From Porticoccaceae bacterium (GTDB taxonomy: Bacteria; Pseudomonadota; Gammaproteobacteria; Pseudomonadales; Porticoccaceae): DNA of 7,999 nt. This document shows positions 5,752-7,999 of the stretch, in pieces. Within the stretch, counting starts at the first letter, position 1. Each line of letters starts with the position of its first letter. The notes under the pieces were generated by a model. It was not told the DNA's origin, searched no databases, and saw only the letters and a program-made list of their open reading frames with translations. The stretch spans positions 1-7,999 of the forward strand of contig JAHRWI010000024.1 in assembly GCA_019090225.1 (NCBI GenBank), read 5' to 3'. Made by a program: the position numbers and the translations under genes.

Positions 5752-6798
5752 ATGCAGTACCGCAAACTCGGTAAAACCGATCTCGACGTCAGCGCAATTT
5801 GCTTAGGCACCATGACCTGGGGTGAACAAAACACCCTGGACGAGGCGCTGGAGCAAATGGATTATGCCGTCGCCGAAGGGGTAAATTTTTTCGATACTGC
5901 GGAAATGTATCCGGTGCCACCGAAAGCAGAGACCCAGGGCGCAACGGAGACTTGTGTGGGTGAATGGTTCGCCCGGCGAGGCCAGCGCGACAAAGTGATT
6001 TTAGCGACCAAGGCCTCGGGTCGTTCCGATGCCACCGGGGACTGGAAACATTTACGCGGCGGGCCTCGTTTAAGTCGTGAGCACATTAATCAGGCGGTAC
6101 GGGATTCATTGAAGCGCCTACAAACTGACTATATTGATTTGTATCAGGTGCATTGGCCTGAACGCACCACCAACTTTTTTGGTCAGTTGGGCTACAAGCA
6201 TCGTGAACAGGAAGATCTGGTAGCTATCGAGGAAACCCTCGGCGCTTTATCTGATTTGGTCAAGGAAGGTCTAGTGCGCCATATCGGCGTTAGTAACGAA
6301 ACCCCCTGGGGAGTTTCTGAATATCTGAGAGGGTCGCGCGAAAAAAGCCTGGAACGGATTGTCAGTATTCAAAACCCCTACAACCTGCTTAACCGTAGTT
6401 TTGAGGTAGGTTTGGCGGAAATGGCGATTCGCGAAAATGTTGGCTTGCTAGCCTATTCACCCCTGGCGATGGCGATGCTGAGTGGTAAATATATGAATGG
6501 GCAAAAACCAGAGGGCTCACGGCTCACGGTTTATAATCGCTTCCAGCGTTATTCCAGTAAACAAGCTGTCTCTGCATCGGAAGCCTACGTTAATCTCGCC
6601 CGTGAACATGACCTGGATCCGGCCACAATGGCCCTGGCCTTCGTTAATTCCCGACCTTTTGTGAGCAGTAATATAATTGGTGCAACGAAAATGGAGCAAT
6701 TGAAAATCAATATTGCCAGTATTAACGTGGAATTGTCAGAAGAAGTGGAGAAGGGCATCGACGCAATTCATGCGCGTTTTTCAAATCCCGCACCTTAA
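5752..6798 (+). CDS. tas: NADP(H)-dependent aldo/keto reductase, Tas type
   Basis: This 348-residue cytoplasmic TIM-barrel oxidoreductase reduces carbonyl compounds with NADPH. The length matches E. coli Tas (346), and remembered stretches agree throughout: M-T-W-G-E-Q-N (21-27), A-E-M-Y-P-V-P-P (50-57), L-K-R-L-Q-T-D-Y (120 region), V-S-N-E-T and N-L-L-N-R-S-F-E-V-G-L-A-E. The aldo/keto reductase tetrad is complete: Asp48, Tyr53, Lys87 and His124. The C-terminal cofactor loop I-I-G-A-T-K-M-E-Q-L (328-337) is present, and the protein ends N-P-A-P like Tas. AAGGGG seven to eight bases before the ATG is a good ribosome site. The gene stands alone. It converges with the thioesterase only 37 bp away and is followed at once by a GC-rich hairpin. 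The natural substrate is not known from the sequence. Confidence 0.96.
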   Translation: MQYRKLGKTDLDVSAICLGTMTWGEQNTLDEALEQMDYAVAEGVNFFDTAEMYPVPPKAETQGATETCVGEWFARRGQRDKVILATKASGRSDATGDWKHLRGGPRLSREHINQAVRDSLKRLQTDYIDLYQVHWPERTTNFFGQLGYKHREQEDLVAIEETLGALSDLVKEGLVRHIGVSNETPWGVSEYLRGSREKSLERIVSIQNPYNLLNRSFEVGLAEMAIRENVGLLAYSPLAMAMLSGKYMNGQKPEGSRLTVYNRFQRYSSKQAVSASEAYVNLAREHDLDPATMALAFVNSRPFVSSNIIGATKMEQLKINIASINVELSEEVEKGIDAIHARFSNPAP

Positions 6799-6799
6799 C

Positions 6800-6830
6800 C
6801 TCTGGGCTTAGGGCCCAGGGTTTAGATCTT
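6800..6830 (+). terminator. Probable Rho-independent terminator of tas
   Basis: An 8-bp stem (6800-6807 with 6813-6820, one G-U pair) has a five-base loop and starts one base after the tas TAA. It is followed by TTTAGATCTT, a weak T-tract. The hairpin is built from the seven-base repeats that fill this spot. On the opposite strand no T-run follows, so it probably serves tas only. Confidence 0.6.
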
Positions 6831-6852
6831 AGGAATTAGGGCTTAGGATTAG
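6801..6852. repeat. Degenerate heptamer tandem array (TTAGGGC-like)
   Basis: From 6801 the plus strand reads as consecutive seven-base units: TCTGGGC, TTAGGGC, CCAGGGT, TTAGATC, TTAGGAA, TTAGGGC, TTAGGAT, then TAGC. TTAG recurs at 6808, 6822, 6829, 6836, 6843 and 6849. The array spans the convergent gap and supplies the last codons and stop of the thioesterase (N-P-K-P-stop). It is degenerate but keeps phase over about seven units. Confidence 0.6.
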
Positions 6853-7267
6853 CTTTAATCATCATTGTAAGACGGGAGATGCAGACCATGCGCTCCCGAT
6901 CATCCCGAATAATAATTTCCCACACATGGGTCGAGCGGCCCAGGTGAATGGGTTTACTGGTGCCGTAAACGTAGCCTTCTGACACCGAGCGGAGATGATT
7001 GGCGTTGATATCCAGACCCACACAATGTTCCTTGTCGGGATCGAGACACAGGGACGAGGCGTGACTACCCAGTGATTCTGCTAGCAGGCACGAAGCACCG
7101 CCGTTGAGGATGCCGTACTTTTGGCGAGTGCGGTTGTCTACCGGCATCCGGGCGATTAGATAGTTGTCACCGGCCTCAATAAACTCTATGCCGACATGGC
7201 TGGCCGCAGTGTCTATTGAGCTTTCGTTGATAGTATCCAGGGAAATTTCTTCGTGCCAAATACGCAT
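6836..7267 (-). CDS. Hotdog-fold acyl-CoA thioesterase (YdiI/MenI-PaaI type)
   Basis: This 143-residue cytoplasmic enzyme is predicted to hydrolyse an acyl- or aroyl-CoA thioester. It resembles E. coli YdiI/MenI (136 residues) and EntH from the start (M-x-I-W) onward: M-P-V-D-N-R-T-R-Q (41-49), G-G-A-S-C-L-L-A-E-S-L-G-S (56-68), V-G-L-D-I-N-A-N-H-L-R-S (83-94) and H-V-W-E-I (114-118). Glu64, the likely catalytic base, and Gln49 are kept. The His that precedes G-G-A-S in YdiI is Asn55 here. The ribosome site is weak (AGGA about 13 bases upstream), but the start agrees with the family. Its last residues come from a heptamer repeat. It follows batD by 79 bp and may be cotranscribed. Whether it acts on 1,4-dihydroxy-2-naphthoyl-CoA is unproven, because no menaquinone gene is in view. 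Confidence 0.92.
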   Translation of the reverse strand: MRIWHEEISLDTINESSIDTAASHVGIEFIEAGDNYLIARMPVDNRTRQKYGILNGGASCLLAESLGSHASSLCLDPDKEHCVGLDINANHLRSVSEGYVYGTSKPIHLGRSTHVWEIIIRDDRERMVCISRLTMMIKANPKP

Positions 7268-7346
7268 AATGGTGAGTGTCCTGTTCCGTAGCGTTTATTT
7301 ATTCTTGGGCTATTAATTAAGGGCTTACTCTTTATTTAAGCGCCTA

Positions 7347-7999
7347 CTATTCAGGGTAAAGAGGGCGCAATTCTGTCAGTTTAGTTTTTTTGCTGCCAGT
7401 GGGTATTTGATGGATGGCTTCCAGGTGTTTGATCAGTGCCTTCGTATCAAATATTTTTTCGTCGCTGCTTTCCTGGGGGGGTGCGTCACTGTTTAGGTCG
7501 TTGTTTACGCCGGTTTTTACGGTAAGCGGGTGTTTATCATACAAACGCATATCAAGCTCTTCGAAGAGCAGTTTTAGCTCGGCATCCTGGGCCTTTAAAG
7601 CGACCTGATCCAGGGTGTGAATACTTGTCTGCTGCCAATGATTACGCGCCCACTGAATAATGGCTTCTCGCAGAGCCGGGTAATTATGGTCCGCTGCGGC
7701 AAGATGAACCGATTTGAGCGTCGCGTTAGAAGTGGTAGGTGTGGTTTCATTTATGCTCGCTTCGGCGTGCTGAGAGTTTCGGCCCCGCCACCACATAACC
7801 CCAAAGATGATACCCAGCAGCGCCAGTAAAATATTGGATGCAATTAATACTTTTACTATTAGCCCATTTTCTTGTGGTGCGATAATAGAAGGCGCTAAGA
7901 CATCGCTGTTGAGTGGGGGTAAGGCTGTTACCTCCGCTTGTGACGGGTTGGTAGCAGCCCCAGGTAATACCTCAAAGGTCTCACTGGGTAGCAGAGCGC
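7347..7999 (-). CDS. batD: BatD-family membrane protein, C-terminal part (runs off the window)
   Basis: The reading frame is open from the window edge to the TAG at 7349-7347, giving 216 visible residues. The N-terminal beta-rich region lies outside. The visible part starts with L-P-S-E-T-F-E-V-L-P, like the end of the last repeated periplasmic domain. A Pro-rich linker follows, then one membrane helix (about residues 46-68, ending before W-W-R-G-R). A cytoplasmic helical domain comes next, with A-A-D-H-N-Y-P-A-L-R-E-A-I-I-Q-W-A and L-F-E-E-L-D-M-R-L-Y, and the chain ends L-R-P-L-Y-P-E. That order (beta domains, helix, small helical tail ending in P-L-Y-P) is the one I recall for BatD proteins of the Bacteroides aerotolerance operon. 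An ATG at 7796 lies inside the membrane helix and is not the true start. batD usually closes a bat operon with MoxR and von Willebrand-domain genes, which would lie past 7999. Confidence 0.82.
   Translation of the reverse strand, partial: ALLPSETFEVLPGAATNPSQAEVTALPPLNSDVLAPSIIAPQENGLIVKVLIASNILLALLGIIFGVMWWRGRNSQHAEASINETTPTTSNATLKSVHLAAADHNYPALREAIIQWARNHWQQTSIHTLDQVALKAQDAELKLLFEELDMRLYDKHPLTVKTGVNNDLNSDAPPQESSDEKIFDTKALIKHLEAIHQIPTGSKKTKLTELRPLYPE

Noticed and set aside
6808..6841. TTAGGG units taken as telomere-like repeats.
   Set aside because: The period is seven, not six, and the units vary. The setting is an internal convergent gene pair in a bacterial chromosome.
7347..7796. Reading the batD fragment as a complete 149-residue gene starting at ATG 7796.
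   Set aside because: The frame stays open to the window edge. That ATG is inside a membrane helix, and the residues before it match the BatD linker and domain end.

Overview
The window looks like ordinary chromosome of a mid-GC gammaproteobacterium. Three genes closely resemble, from memory, Escherichia coli YafJ, Tas and YdiI/MenI. A BatD-type membrane protein and a methionine-rich periplasmic protein would fit a marine Cellvibrionales-like organism, but that placement is inference. I see no mobile element, CRISPR array, rRNA or tRNA, and no phage or defence cassette. No gene-free stretch exceeds 300 bp.

Layout. At the left, two plus-strand genes follow each other: an acetyl-CoA hydrolase/CoA-transferase family enzyme (222-1502) and a small exported Met/Cys-rich protein (1598-1996). 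They converge on a minus-strand block: a YafJ-type class II glutamine amidotransferase (2890-2111), a 185-residue two-helix membrane protein (3732-3175), a multi-helix membrane protein (4460-3939), a broken membrane-anchored gene (5080-4539) and a single-domain rhodanese (5536-5144). The last three in that list lie 60-80 bp apart and may form one transcript, rhodanese first. The plus-strand aldo/keto reductase tas (5752-6798) diverges from the rhodanese. It converges with a hotdog-fold thioesterase (7267-6836), which lies downstream of the C-terminal part of batD. The batD gene enters from beyond the right edge (7999-7347).

How the genes relate. The products are mostly stand-alone housekeeping or accessory functions: CoA-ester metabolism (CoA-transferase, thioesterase), carbonyl reduction (Tas), sulfur transfer (rhodanese) and envelope proteins. 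Nothing ties them into one pathway.

What deserves a second look. A gene at 5080-4539 has been broken by a frameshift plus an in-frame stop, and its full sequence can be rebuilt by eye. A seven-base periodic array forms both the last codons of the thioesterase and the tas terminator region. Three enzymes carry substitutions or displacements at catalytic positions: the CoA-transferase Glu, Asn for His in the thioesterase, and the rhodanese loop. Several hairpins sit at gene starts or ends, including one that holds the yafJ stop codon in its loop. I did not find a convincing new multi-gene system.
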